Positions 16,904-25,912 of a stretch of DNA of 64,000 nt are shown here, in pieces. Origin of the DNA: Brevibacillus gelatini (GTDB lineage: Bacteria; Bacillota; Bacilli; Brevibacillales; Brevibacillaceae); the NCBI RefSeq assembly GCF_003710935.1, contig NZ_RHHS01000017.1, positions 1-64,000 on the forward strand, given 5' to 3'. The translations under genes and the position numbers were made by a program. The number at the start of each line of letters is the position of its first letter. Positions within the stretch are counted from its first letter, which is position 1. The notes under the pieces are model-generated. The model made no database searches, was not told the origin of the DNA, and worked only from the letters and a program-made list of their open reading frames with translations.

Positions 16904-18019
16904 TTAGAATACAGCCACTTCCGTCTCGCTGTCAAATAGATGACATTTGGAAAGATCCATGGCGAGCTTGACTGTCATTTTCGCTTTCAGATCCTCGCGG
17001 GAATCCACGCGGGCGACCATTTGTGTCTGGCCGATATTATGGAAGTAAACGTACAACTCGGAACCCATGTTTTCCACAACTTCAATCTGTGCCGTAATCG
17101 CGCTTTCGAACGGATTGGCTTCGATAAAAGACGTATCGCTGTAAATATCCTCAGGGCGAATACCGAAGATGCCCGGCTTGTGCACATACCCTTTGGCGCG
17201 CAAAATTTTCGCCTTGTCTTCCGGGAAGCGGACGTGAATGTTGTCGGCATCGAAGTACAGGGCACCGTCTTTTTCGGAAATGTGACCTTTGACGAAGTTC
17301 ATGGCAGGGGAGCCGATAAAGCTGGCTACAAACAGATTGGCGGGATGGTTGTAAATCTCGCTCGGCGTCGCCACCTGCTGGATCACCCCGTCTTTCATCA
17401 CGACAATCCGGTCGCCCATCGTCATCGCTTCCGTCTGGTCATGGGTGACGTAGATGATGGTCGTGTTCAGCCGCTGGTGCAGTTTCAGGATTTCCGTACG
17501 CATCTGGACGCGCAGTTTGGCGTCGAGGTTGGACAAAGGCTCGTCCATCAAAAAGACTTGCGGCTCCCGCACGATGGCCCGGCCGAGTGCGACACGCTGC
17601 CGCTGACCGCCGGAAAGCGCTTTGGGCTTGCGGTCCAGCAGGTGGGAAATATCGAGGATGCGCGCGGCTTCCTGAATCCGCTTGTCGATCTCGCTTTTGG
17701 AAAACTTGCGCAGCTTCAAGCCGAACGCCATGTTTTCATACACGTTCATATGCGGGTAGAGGGCATAGCTCTGGAACACCATCGCGATGTCCCGATCTTT
17801 GGGAGGGACGTCGTTGACGCGGCGATCGCCAATGTACAAATCGCCCTTGGAGATTTCTTCCAGTCCAGCAATCATCCGCAGCGTCGTCGATTTTCCGCAG
17901 CCGGACGGCCCGACGAGGACGAGAAACTCCCGATCCTGAATGTCCAGATGAAAATCATTTACCGCTGTTACATTTTCGCCATAAATTTTGTATATGTGGT
18001 TCAATGTCACTTTTGCCAT
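16904..18019 (-). CDS. ugpC: Sugar ABC transporter ATP-binding protein, UgpC/MsmX family
   Basis: 371 residues. The nucleotide-binding domain has Walker A GPSGCGKST, Q-loop VFQSYALYPHM, signature LSGGQRQRVALGRAIV, Walker B QVFLMDEPLSNLDAKLR and the switch histidine in YVTHDQTEAMT. A C-terminal TOBE/OB region (about 235-371) is typical of carbohydrate importers of the MalK/UgpC/MsmX class. No sugar-binding protein or permease is encoded nearby, which is the usual situation for MsmX, a multipurpose ATPase shared by several importers. A PucR-type regulator lies just upstream on the same strand. Confidence 0.9.
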   Translation of the reverse strand: MAKVTLNHIYKIYGENVTAVNDFHLDIQDREFLVLVGPSGCGKSTTLRMIAGLEEISKGDLYIGDRRVNDVPPKDRDIAMVFQSYALYPHMNVYENMAFGLKLRKFSKSEIDKRIQEAARILDISHLLDRKPKALSGGQRQRVALGRAIVREPQVFLMDEPLSNLDAKLRVQMRTEILKLHQRLNTTIIYVTHDQTEAMTMGDRIVVMKDGVIQQVATPSEIYNHPANLFVASFIGSPAMNFVKGHISEKDGALYFDADNIHVRFPEDKAKILRAKGYVHKPGIFGIRPEDIYSDTSFIEANPFESAITAQIEVVENMGSELYVYFHNIGQTQMVARVDSREDLKAKMTVKLAMDLSKCHLFDSETEVAVF

Positions 18020-18128
18020 GCATGAGGCACCTCCTTGAATAATCGGGGAGCAGATTCTGAGGTGTTTTTTTGCAAGAGTAACAATTGTTGGACAATTTAA
18101 CCATGGGCGAAGTATACAAAAAGTTTTG

Positions 18129-19163
18129 TTAAGACTGCCGAAAGAGCAAATAGAGCTGCAGCAGAACGGCGTCAGCGAACTGGCGGGGATCGAGGCCTGT
18201 CTGTTCAGTCAGCTTGTCCAGTCGATACAAGAGCGTGTTGCGGTGCAAAAAAAGCTGGCGTGCCGTCTCGCTGACATTCAACTGCTTGACGAACAGCGTT
18301 TCCAATGTTTCCAGCTGCTCTGCACTGAGTTGCGGCACAGACATCAGCGCGGCAAGTTCACGGGACATCGCCTGCGCGACTTCTGGAGGCAGGGAGACGG
18401 CCCAGCGCTCCAGCGGATACATCCAGTCTCCCGCCACCATCACCTGTGCCCGGTATTGCTGCAGGGCGCGAGACAACAGCAGCTGCCCGGCGAGCGTCTT
18501 TTCCAGGGAGGACGGCGCGGCCACAGGTGTACTGACGATGATGCGGACGGGCTCCATCCATTCGGTAGAGATGAGGTCGTACAAACCGGATGCCCATTCC
18601 AGCAAGTCGGACCGTTCCTTTGCGCCCTCAAGGATTGAAAGCGGGAGCAAGAGGACAGAATAAGCATGACTCAACGGGAAAAAGGCGAGGCTTGCAGCTG
18701 TCGGCGTGTACGCAGTCGTTTCGCGGAAAAAAGGGTGCAGGCAGCTTTGTAGCGTTTCCCATGTGCCTGTTCCTTCTGTCCGGTTGCGTTCGATCAAAAA
18801 CGATAGACGCTCTTCTTTCCACGGCCAGAGGGCATCCAGACGTTCGGGGGGAGCCTGTCGCGGACCCGTGACGAAAGACTTCAGCCACACCGTGATTTGC
18901 TCGTGCAGCGTCGGGGGTGCTTTTTCTGCGGAGCGGGAAAAAAACAGACTCAGCAAGGAACGGGCAGAAGCGGGCCACTGGATCGCTTCAATCAGCACGA
19001 GATAGAAGGCGTCGTGCTCTGACGCAAGCGAAACGAGCTCCCAGCCTTTTTGCTCCCATTCCTGCCGAGTCTGGCTGATTTCCTGTTCCAAAACTTTGAG
19101 GCAAACGATCGGCAAATTCGTAGCCTGCCTGATTTGCTCGACTTCTTTCATCCATTTTTCCAC
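18129..19163 (-). CDS. PucR/CdaR-type helix-turn-helix regulator
   Basis: 344 residues. Only the C-terminal 60 residues are readily classified: LFVKQLNVSETARQLFLHRNTLLYRLDKLTEQTG is the PucR/CdaR C-terminal helix-turn-helix. The N-terminal part is a divergent sensory region with no motif I can name. GTG start with GGAGG eight bases upstream. The gene lies directly upstream of the shared sugar ATPase gene, so it may regulate it; the two have separate spacing of about 110 bases. Confidence 0.8.
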   Translation of the reverse strand: MEKWMKEVEQIRQATNLPIVCLKVLEQEISQTRQEWEQKGWELVSLASEHDAFYLVLIEAIQWPASARSLLSLFFSRSAEKAPPTLHEQITVWLKSFVTGPRQAPPERLDALWPWKEERLSFLIERNRTEGTGTWETLQSCLHPFFRETTAYTPTAASLAFFPLSHAYSVLLLPLSILEGAKERSDLLEWASGLYDLISTEWMEPVRIIVSTPVAAPSSLEKTLAGQLLLSRALQQYRAQVMVAGDWMYPLERWAVSLPPEVAQAMSRELAALMSVPQLSAEQLETLETLFVKQLNVSETARQLFLHRNTLLYRLDKLTEQTGLDPRQFADAVLLQLYLLFRQS

Positions 19164-19209
19164 AGCAAAGACCTCCGTTGCAAAACAGCTAACGTAGGTC
19201 TATTATACA

Positions 19210-20118
19210 TTACTCCAGCGCAAGCGTGGCGGCGCTTTCTTGCAAACCGGACGGCTGTGCTGCTTTTGATTCGGCGTTTTCAGGCTGGCTTGCCCGCCCC
19301 AGCATATGCAGCGTTATTTCCGGACGGGAGCGAAGGCGGACATTCAGCCCGGTTTGCCCAAGACCTTCACTGATGTAGAAAGGGCGTCCGTCCATTTCAT
19401 GAAGCCCTTTGACCATGTTCAGCCTTGGCAGCTTCCCCATTTTGGCCAAATGGTAGGGACGCGGCCAGTGAATTTGCCCGCCGTGAAAATGGCCCGCCAG
19501 CAAGTAATCGTAGTCGTAATCTTTCATATGCAATACGAGATTCGGGTCGTGCGTGAGAACGAGGCGCGCACCTGACGCGGGGACTGCTTGAAACGCTTTT
19601 TCCAGCTGACTGCGGCGCGTGCTGTAATCGTCGACGCCGATAATGTGCAGCGGCTGGCCTTTATGGGTAAGTGTCGCGTGCTCGTTGATAAGGACGCGGC
19701 AGCCGATCCGGGCAAGCTCCGATTTCAGTTGAGCCAGCTTTGACGGCGGCAGGACGTAGTCGTGGTTGCCAAACACGACGAACGTGCCGAGTGCGGGCTG
19801 CAATTGCATCAGCTGCTCGATGTAGCTGACGGCTTTCGGAATGTTTTTATGGCGATCCAGCAAATCGCCGGTAATCGCGATCAGGTCGACTGGTTGCCCG
19901 GAAAAATCGTGAACGATCCGCAGCGGATCAATCGACAAATTTTCCATGTGCAAGTCGGACAGATGCAGGATCGTAAGCGGTTCGAAATCTTGCGGATGAT
20001 CGACATGCTGCGACGGCCACAGCGGGATTGTGACGTAGTTGGTATGGACATCAAATGTATTGCGATACGCTTTGACAAAGAGCAAGGCGACAGCGACAAT
20101 CAGCAAAAACCATAGCAT
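19210..20118 (-). CDS. Membrane-anchored metallophosphoesterase (calcineurin-like)
   Basis: 302 residues. One N-terminal transmembrane helix (about 1-17) is followed by a calcineurin-like domain with the dinuclear metal motifs SDLHMEN, GDLLDRH, GNHDY, LTHDP and GHFHGGQIHWP in the right order. This arrangement resembles YkuE-like phosphoesterases attached to the membrane surface. The substrate is unknown. Confidence 0.88.
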   Translation of the reverse strand: MLWFLLIVAVALLFVKAYRNTFDVHTNYVTIPLWPSQHVDHPQDFEPLTILHLSDLHMENLSIDPLRIVHDFSGQPVDLIAITGDLLDRHKNIPKAVSYIEQLMQLQPALGTFVVFGNHDYVLPPSKLAQLKSELARIGCRVLINEHATLTHKGQPLHIIGVDDYSTRRSQLEKAFQAVPASGARLVLTHDPNLVLHMKDYDYDYLLAGHFHGGQIHWPRPYHLAKMGKLPRLNMVKGLHEMDGRPFYISEGLGQTGLNVRLRSRPEITLHMLGRASQPENAESKAAQPSGLQESAATLALE

Positions 20119-20282
20119 CTCTTTCGGCCATCTCCTTTCTCTCCAATGGTAGTGTCATTATAATCGATTTCGGCTCTTTTCGAATAAGTAGGTTCTGGCA
20201 GAAGGAATTTGCTGAAAAGTGCAGAAATATTATGAATGTTGTGTAGCAATGAATTCTATGAGGGGTTTAGGAGAGTGAGAGC

Positions 20283-21998
20283 ATGAACGTAGAAAAAATT
20301 CCGGCGACAGAAGGCCGATTCAACCTGGAGAATTACGACGAGACGTACGCCAATTTTGACTGGAAAGATGTCGAAAAGCAATTTTCCTGGTATGAAACGG
20401 GAAAAGTGAACATGGCTTATGAAGCCATTGATCGCCACCTTTCTACTGAGCGCAAGGACAAAGTTGCTCTGCTGTACAGCGATCTGACCCGAGAAGAATC
20501 CTACACCTTTGCCCAGCTGAGTGAGTTGTCCAACAAGTTCGGAAATGTACTGCGTGACCTGGGAATCAAAAAAGGAGACCGCGTGTTCGTCTTCATGCCG
20601 CGTACTCCAGAGCTTTATGTAAGCGTTTTAGGAACGTTGAAGGTCGGCGCGATTGTCGGGCCGCTGTTCGAGGCCTTCATGGAAGCTGCGGTGCGCGACC
20701 GTCTGGAAAACAGCGAAGCGATCGCGATTGTTACGACTCCGGCTCTTTTGCCGCGCATTCCGGTGTCCGAGCTACCTGCCCTCAAGCACGTCATCGTTGT
20801 CGGGGCAAAAGAGGAGCTCGCAGAAGGGCAAGTCAGCTATGAAAAAGCGATGGAAAAAGCATCCTCCGAGCTTGAGATCGAGTGGGTGGATCGTGAGGAT
20901 GGCATGATTTTGCACTATACGTCCGGCTCGACGGGAAAACCAAAGGGCGTGCTGCACGTCCACAACGCCATGATCCAGCAATATCAGACAGGAAAATGGG
21001 TGCTGGACCTGCGGGAAGACGATGTGTACTGGTGTACCGCTGACCCAGGCTGGGTGACAGGTACAGCGTACGGCATTTTCGCCCCTTGGCTGAACGGCGT
21101 GACAAACGTCGTTCGCGGTGGCCGCTTTACGCCGGAAGACTGGTATAAAACGATTGAAAAATATAAGGTAACGGTTTGGTACAGTGCGCCTACGGCATTC
21201 CGCATGCTGATGGGAGCAGGCGATGAGCTTGTGAAACGCTTCGACCTGTCCAGCCTGCGCCATGTGCTGAGCGTCGGTGAGCCACTCAATCCGGAAGTGG
21301 TGTATTGGGGCTTGCGCGTGTTCAACCAGCGTATCCACGACAACTGGTGGATGACAGAGACGGGCGCCCAGCTGATTTCCAACTACCGCAGCATGGCGAT
21401 CAAGCCAGGCTCGATGGGCAAGCCGATTCCAGGTGTCTATGCGGCCATTATCGACGACCAGGGCAACGAGCTGCCGCCAAACCGGATGGGCAACCTCGCG
21501 ATTCGCGTCGGCTGGCCATCGATGATGCGTCAAATCTGGAGAAACCCGGAGAAATATGCGGAATATTTCAGCATTCCGGGCTGGTATGTGTCGGGCGACT
21601 CGGCGTACAAGGATGAGGAAGGCTACTTCTGGTTCCAGGGCCGGATCGACGACGTTATCAACACGTCGGGCGAGCGTGTCGGCCCGTTTGAGGTCGAGAG
21701 CAAGCTGGTCGAGCATCCGGCTGTTGCCGAAGCAGGGGTGATTGGCAAGCCTGATCCTTTGCGGGGCGAAATTATCAAGGCGTTCATCTCGCTGCGTGCA
21801 GGCTATGAGCCAAGCGAAGCTTTGATGGATGACATCCGCAAGTTCGTGAAGGAAGGTCTGGCTGCCCACGCCGCTCCGCGCGAAATCGAGTTCCGCGACA
21901 AGCTGCCAAAAACGCGCTCCGGAAAAATCATGCGCCGCGTCCTGAAGGCATGGGAACTGGGGCTGCCGACAGGCGATCTGTCCACGATGGAAGACTAG
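20283..21998 (+). CDS. acsA: Acetyl-CoA synthetase
   Basis: 571 residues, the length of Bacillus AcsA. Makes acetyl-CoA from acetate, ATP and CoA for acetate use or scavenging. Motifs: HYTSGSTGKPKGVLH (AMP site), WWMTETG, GWYVSGDSAYKD and DDVINTSGERVGPFEVES. The C-terminal PKTRSGKIMRR holds the lysine that acetylation silences in homologues. No acuABC genes are adjacent, unlike Bacillus subtilis. GGAGAGTGAGAGC precedes the ATG, and a terminator follows within 15 bases. Confidence 0.94.
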   Translation: MNVEKIPATEGRFNLENYDETYANFDWKDVEKQFSWYETGKVNMAYEAIDRHLSTERKDKVALLYSDLTREESYTFAQLSELSNKFGNVLRDLGIKKGDRVFVFMPRTPELYVSVLGTLKVGAIVGPLFEAFMEAAVRDRLENSEAIAIVTTPALLPRIPVSELPALKHVIVVGAKEELAEGQVSYEKAMEKASSELEIEWVDREDGMILHYTSGSTGKPKGVLHVHNAMIQQYQTGKWVLDLREDDVYWCTADPGWVTGTAYGIFAPWLNGVTNVVRGGRFTPEDWYKTIEKYKVTVWYSAPTAFRMLMGAGDELVKRFDLSSLRHVLSVGEPLNPEVVYWGLRVFNQRIHDNWWMTETGAQLISNYRSMAIKPGSMGKPIPGVYAAIIDDQGNELPPNRMGNLAIRVGWPSMMRQIWRNPEKYAEYFSIPGWYVSGDSAYKDEEGYFWFQGRIDDVINTSGERVGPFEVESKLVEHPAVAEAGVIGKPDPLRGEIIKAFISLRAGYEPSEALMDDIRKFVKEGLAAHAAPREIEFRDKLPKTRSGKIMRRVLKAWELGLPTGDLSTMED

Positions 21999-22009
21999 GC
22001 GAACAGACA

Positions 22010-22047
22010 AGAACCATCTCTCTTTGGCAGGGGAGATGGTTCTTTTT
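22010..22047 (+). terminator. Terminator of acsA
   Basis: GAACCATCTC (22011-22020) pairs with GAGATGGTTC (22033-22042), then a T-run. Confidence 0.9.
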
Positions 22048-22103
22048 GGTTTGGTGGGGGAGGGACTTGCAGATGGGCGCTCGTGGTAATGGGAGCGCGT
22101 GTT

Positions 22104-23153
22104 TTAGCGCGAATGCTCGTGGCCTTGGGAATGTCCGTGTTCATGCGGATGTCCGTGTTTGTGCGAATGTCCGTGCTCGTGTGGATGTCCGTCTTCATGT
22201 TCATGCTCATGCGAATGCCTCCGCGCCCCTCCCTGGCAATGCAGTTCGCCGTGCGAGATCGAAGAGTTTTCAATCTGGATCGTCGCGTGCGTGATCCCGA
22301 ATTCTTTTTGCAAAAGCTCCAGTGCCGCATTCAGCACAGGGTAGCTCGGCAAGCCGTCCTCCACGATGAGATGGCACGTCAGCGAGTCAAAGCCGGAAGT
22401 GACCGTCCAGATGTGCAGATCGTGCACCTTGCGCACGCCGTCGAGTTGGCCGAGACGTGCTTCCACCTTTGTCGTGTCGATGCGGGAGGGCGCTCCTTCC
22501 AGCAGGATGTTGACCGATTCCTTGGTGACGCGCCAGGCGCTGATGAGAATCAGGAAGGCGACGATGATGCTGATGAGCGGGTCGGCGATGTACCAGCCGA
22601 AAGCGAGCATCAGGATGCCGCCGAGAATCGCGCCGACAGAGCCGAGCATGTCGCCCAGGACGTGCAGGTAGGCGCTGCGCACGTTCACGTTGTCCTTGTA
22701 GTCGCCGCGCATGAGGACGAAGGCGGCGGCGATATTGGCGAGCAACCCGATGGCGGCAATGACGATCATTTTTCCGCTGGCCACCTCGGGAGGCTGGAGC
22801 AGGCGCTGGAAGCCTTCCCAGAAAATGAACAAGGAAATCAGCACGAGCGTGACGCCGTTTGTCAAGGCGGCGAGAATTTCAAATCGCTGCATCCCGAACG
22901 TTCTTTTGGCAGAAGGGGGCCGCGCGGCAAAGTGCAAGGCAACGAGGCTGAGCAACAGCGCCAGGGCATCGCTGAGCATGTGACCGGCGTCGGACAAAAG
23001 CGCAAGACTGTTGGTGAGAAAGCCGCCGATGGTCTCGACGATCAAAAAAAGTGTGATGATGAGAAAAGAGGTGAGCAGCGCTTGTTTGCTCGCCCCTTTT
23101 CCGTGGTGATGATGGTCGTGTCCATCTCCGTGATCGTGATGGTGGAATCCCAT
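22104..23153 (-). CDS. czcD: Cation diffusion facilitator, CzcD-type metal exporter
   Basis: 349 residues, six transmembrane helices. The transport-site pairs are visible: DAGHMLSDA in helix 2 and HVLGDMLGS in helix 5, the H-D arrangement typical of zinc, cobalt or cadmium exporters. The N-terminus (MGFHHHDHGDGHDHHHH) and the last 35 residues (repeated HEHGHSHKHGHP) are both histidine-rich and would bind metal at the cytoplasmic face. The gene follows the CzcO flavoprotein gene by 14 bases and lies downstream of a CadC-like operator. Confidence 0.94.
   Translation of the reverse strand: MGFHHHDHGDGHDHHHHGKGASKQALLTSFLIITLFLIVETIGGFLTNSLALLSDAGHMLSDALALLLSLVALHFAARPPSAKRTFGMQRFEILAALTNGVTLVLISLFIFWEGFQRLLQPPEVASGKMIVIAAIGLLANIAAAFVLMRGDYKDNVNVRSAYLHVLGDMLGSVGAILGGILMLAFGWYIADPLISIIVAFLILISAWRVTKESVNILLEGAPSRIDTTKVEARLGQLDGVRKVHDLHIWTVTSGFDSLTCHLIVEDGLPSYPVLNAALELLQKEFGITHATIQIENSSISHGELHCQGGARRHSHEHEHEDGHPHEHGHSHKHGHPHEHGHSQGHEHSR
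22131..22202 (-). repeat. Four 18-bp repeats encoding the His-rich tail of CzcD
   Basis: Units beginning ATGTCCGTG on the plus strand recur exactly every 18 bases (22131, 22149, 22167, 22185) and encode HGHPHE/HGHSHK-like hexapeptides in the metal-binding tail. Confidence 0.85.
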
Positions 23154-23167
23154 AATGTAAACCTCCT

Positions 23168-24226
23168 CTATCGGGTCGCTTTCGCGATTATATGTTCCGC
23201 AAGAAAAAAAGCGTCTTTTCCCACGCCGCCCATGAGTGCAGAGCCGCGTGTATGCTGCCAGGGAAGCCCGAGAAAATACAGCCCCGGCACAGCGGTGACA
23301 CCGCGCTCATGCCGCGGCCAGCCGCCTGGATCGAGTACGTCTGCCATGGACAGCCAGCTGTAGTCGGGGCGAAATCCGGTCGCCCATAAAACGCTCTGGA
23401 AGTTCGCCTGCCCGCCGTCCGCGAAATAGGCGGTCTTGCCAGCAATGCGAACGGTTCTGGGCACGGTCTGCATGGCACCGCTTTTCGTCAGGGCTTTCAT
23501 CTGTTTGGAGTAGCCAAAAATCGGATCAGGCCGTTTCATCAGCTGCTTTCCGACCCATGACGAGCGCGGCGCGGAAAGCAAGCCAAACAGTTGCAGGTAG
23601 TCAAAAATAGTTTTGCCCAAAACGTACATAGGCAGATGAACGCGCGGTTGTCCGCCGGAAAAAATGACAGGGCGGTGTCGGGCAAGCTCCACAGCGATTT
23701 GCGCGCCTGAATTGCCTGATCCGACGACGAGGACGGGCCCGGCGGGGAGCTGGCTCTCGTTTCGGTAGTGCGCCGTATGGAGCGAGACGGCATCGGGGGC
23801 GAGCTGCCCGGCAAACGGCGGGATGTAAGGCGATTGAAACGGGCCTGTTGCCACGACGACGTTTTTTGCTCGCAGCGCTTCAAGCCCTGTCTGCACGAGA
23901 AAGCCCGATGCCGTGCGCTCGACGGAGACGACCTTCGTATTCAAGCGGACAGGCAATTGAAAATGACTGGCGTACAGCTCCAGATAGTCCGCAGCTTCGT
24001 CCTTCATCGGTACGGTATGCGGCTCCCCGGGAAAGGCCAGACCGGGGAGGGCATTGTTCTTGCGCGAGGTAAACAGCACGAGGGAGTCGTAACGTTTGCG
24101 CCAACTGTCCCCGACGCGTCCGTTTTGTTCCAGAATGACGAAGCGTACCTGCCGCTGCTGCAAAAAATGGCCCAACGCAAGTCCGGACTGGCCGCCGCCA
24201 ACGATGATGACCTCGTAGTCGTGCAT
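23168..24226 (-). CDS. czcO: CzcO-like FAD/NAD(P)-binding oxidoreductase
   Basis: 352 residues. Rossmann dinucleotide motifs are VIIVGGGQSGLALGHFLQ (FAD) and VLVVGSGNSGAQIAVELA (NADPH), and an ATGF/RPD block follows, as in flavin-containing monooxygenase-like proteins. Family members are often encoded beside czcD and are named CzcO; their reaction is not established. ATG 24226 has AAGAAGG seven bases upstream and is preferred to an upstream TTG. It is the first gene after the predicted metal-sensor operator and is followed by czcD. Confidence 0.85.
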   Translation of the reverse strand: MHDYEVIIVGGGQSGLALGHFLQQRQVRFVILEQNGRVGDSWRKRYDSLVLFTSRKNNALPGLAFPGEPHTVPMKDEAADYLELYASHFQLPVRLNTKVVSVERTASGFLVQTGLEALRAKNVVVATGPFQSPYIPPFAGQLAPDAVSLHTAHYRNESQLPAGPVLVVGSGNSGAQIAVELARHRPVIFSGGQPRVHLPMYVLGKTIFDYLQLFGLLSAPRSSWVGKQLMKRPDPIFGYSKQMKALTKSGAMQTVPRTVRIAGKTAYFADGGQANFQSVLWATGFRPDYSWLSMADVLDPGGWPRHERGVTAVPGLYFLGLPWQHTRGSALMGGVGKDAFFLAEHIIAKATR

Positions 24227-24260
24227 GGAGAAACCTTCTTTCAACCAGGAATTTACCTAA

Positions 24261-24303
24261 ATCATACCACTTTCATTATTATATTCAAGCAATTATTTGA
24301 ATG
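24261..24303 (-). promoter_or_regulatory. Promoter with CadC/SmtB-type palindromic operator upstream of czcO-czcD
   Basis: On the minus strand, TTGAAT (24283-24288) and TATGAT (24261-24266) sit 16 bases apart, a plausible sigma-A promoter. The -35 overlaps an inverted repeat, ATTCAAGCAATTATTTGAAT at 24283-24302, matching its own reverse complement at 16 of 20 positions. Its TTCAA...TTGAA form resembles known CadC/CzrA 12-2-12 operators, and the gene for a CadC-like protein is directly upstream. Confidence 0.7.
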
Positions 24304-24355
24304 TTAGTCAAAAAAATAAAGCCGCCACAAATGTGACGGGCCACAATGGAACTGC

Positions 24356-24757
24356 TCAAGAACGAGCTGTCTTTTTCGATTGCTTCAATTCGGCTGCATG
24401 CTCGATCCCGCACATAATCAGATGGCGAACATGGTCGTCGTCCAGGGCGTAGTAGACGAGCTTTCCGTCCTTGCGGTGCCGGGCCAGTCCCATATTGCGC
24501 AGCAAACGCAGATGATGGGAGGCGTTGGCAATCGAGGTGTTGATCGTGGCGGCGACATCGCACACGCACAGCTCGCCCTCCAGCGCCAGGGCGTAAATGA
24601 TTTTCGCACGCGTGTCGTCAGCCAGCGCTTTGAACAGGGGAGCGACACCTTCTGTTTCGCTCATCTTCGGCCGCAGCCTGGTTACCTTCGCCTCATCGAC
24701 CGTTTGGATCTCGCACATGTCTCCTTCTTCAGCAGCACGTTGAATTTCCAGCCCCAT
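24356..24757 (-). CDS. CadC-like ArsR/SmtB metal-sensing repressor
   Basis: 133 residues. The winged helix carries ELCVCDVA, the cysteine pair of CadC-type sensors, followed by ANASHHLRLLRNMGL. The alpha-5 site (DDH...EHAAE) matches Asp/His/His/Glu of CadC. The N-terminal segment keeps CEI but has Thr where CadC has its second N-terminal cysteine. It probably represses the czcO-czcD transcript and dissociates on binding Cd, Pb or Zn. Two starts are possible: ATG 24757, and an in-frame ATG 39 bases downstream (24718) close behind AAGGAG. A minus-strand TATAAT at 24788-24793 may be its own -10. Confidence 0.85.
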   Translation of the reverse strand: MGLEIQRAAEEGDMCEIQTVDEAKVTRLRPKMSETEGVAPLFKALADDTRAKIIYALALEGELCVCDVAATINTSIANASHHLRLLRNMGLARHRKDGKLVYYALDDDHVRHLIMCGIEHAAELKQSKKTARS

Positions 24758-24896
24758 GCTTTTCCCCCCGGCACAGTTGATTTTTTCATTATAAAACGGA
24801 ATGAGTCGGAAAAAAAGCCGGGAAGCCGAAGGAAAGTGCGGAAAGAGTGTCTAATTAGGAATGATGACGATTTATGTGAAGGAGTGGAGTTCTGAC

Positions 24897-25901
24897 GTGC
24901 TGGCTAAAATTCGGCCCTTCCTCATAGAAATAATAGGGGCCGTCCTGCTAGGTTTAAGTGTCGTATGGCTTACGGCAGACCGGGATTATAGTTGGTTTTC
25001 CGGATTTCGCATCGAGTGGTCTTCGCGCTGGCTCGATGTCAAAACGTTTTTTCTCAGCATATTGCTTGAGGCCATCCCTTTTGTCTTGCTAGGTGTGTTT
25101 TTTTCCGCCTTCATCCAGACGTTTGTCTCGGAAGAGCAGGTCAGGCGCTGGATGCCGAAGCACCCGCTCGTCGCGTTGCCGATTGCCGGATTGCTCGGCT
25201 TTTTGTTTCCCGTGTGCGAGTGTGCCATCGTCCCGGTTGTCCGCCGTCTGATTCAAAAGGGGATGCCTGTGTCCGTCGGCGTTGTGTTCTTGCTCGCCGG
25301 ACCGATTGTCAATCCGGTGGTACTCTCCTCGACCTATGTCGCCTTCGCGCGGCAGCCGGACATGGCGCTGTACCGGGGAGTCGTCGGCTTTCTCGTCGCG
25401 CTGGCTGTCGGCTTGTTGGTCTGGCTCTTTGTGAAAAAGAACCCGTTGCGACTCGGGACGGAAGCGCAAATTCGCCATGAAGCCGCCCATAGCGAAGCGA
25501 TGCGGGGCAAGCTGTCGGCAACTTTTGCGCATGCGGTTGACGAATTTTTCGACATGGGCAAGTTTTTGCTGTTCGGGGCATTGGTCAGCAGCATCCTGCA
25601 AGTGTACATCAGCCGCGACTTTTTGGTACAGATCGGACAAACACCGATTACGTCCCATCTGGTCATGATGGGCATGGCTTACTTGTTTTCGCTTTGCTCG
25701 GAAGCGGATGCCTTTATTGCTGCATCGTTTTCGGGCACGTTTCAAAGCAGCTCGCTGCTCGCTTTTCTCGTCTTCGGACCGATGCTTGATTTCAAAACGA
25801 CGCTGATGCTTCTCTTGACATTCCGCTTCGGATTTGTCGTCAAGCTGGTCGTCGCCATAACAATGCTGGTGTTGGCGGTTACGCTGCTAATGCCGATCTA
25901 G
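24897..25901 (+). CDS. YcgR/YraQ-type permease (UPF0718)
   Basis: About 334 residues, eight or more helices. The family hallmark motifs are FPVCECAIVPVVRRLIQKGMP and SLCSEADAFIAASF, the latter with a conserved Cys/Asp pair; homologues are proposed permeases, some linked to copper or zinc. I prefer GTG 24897 because GGAG lies seven bases upstream; ATG 24861 has no good site. It forms an operon with the TIGR03943 partner 12 bases downstream, the usual pairing. It is divergent from the CadC-czcO-czcD block, so both may respond to metals. Confidence 0.85.
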   Translation: MLAKIRPFLIEIIGAVLLGLSVVWLTADRDYSWFSGFRIEWSSRWLDVKTFFLSILLEAIPFVLLGVFFSAFIQTFVSEEQVRRWMPKHPLVALPIAGLLGFLFPVCECAIVPVVRRLIQKGMPVSVGVVFLLAGPIVNPVVLSSTYVAFARQPDMALYRGVVGFLVALAVGLLVWLFVKKNPLRLGTEAQIRHEAAHSEAMRGKLSATFAHAVDEFFDMGKFLLFGALVSSILQVYISRDFLVQIGQTPITSHLVMMGMAYLFSLCSEADAFIAASFSGTFQSSSLLAFLVFGPMLDFKTTLMLLLTFRFGFVVKLVVAITMLVLAVTLLMPI

Positions 25902-25912
25902 GGGGAGGAAAA

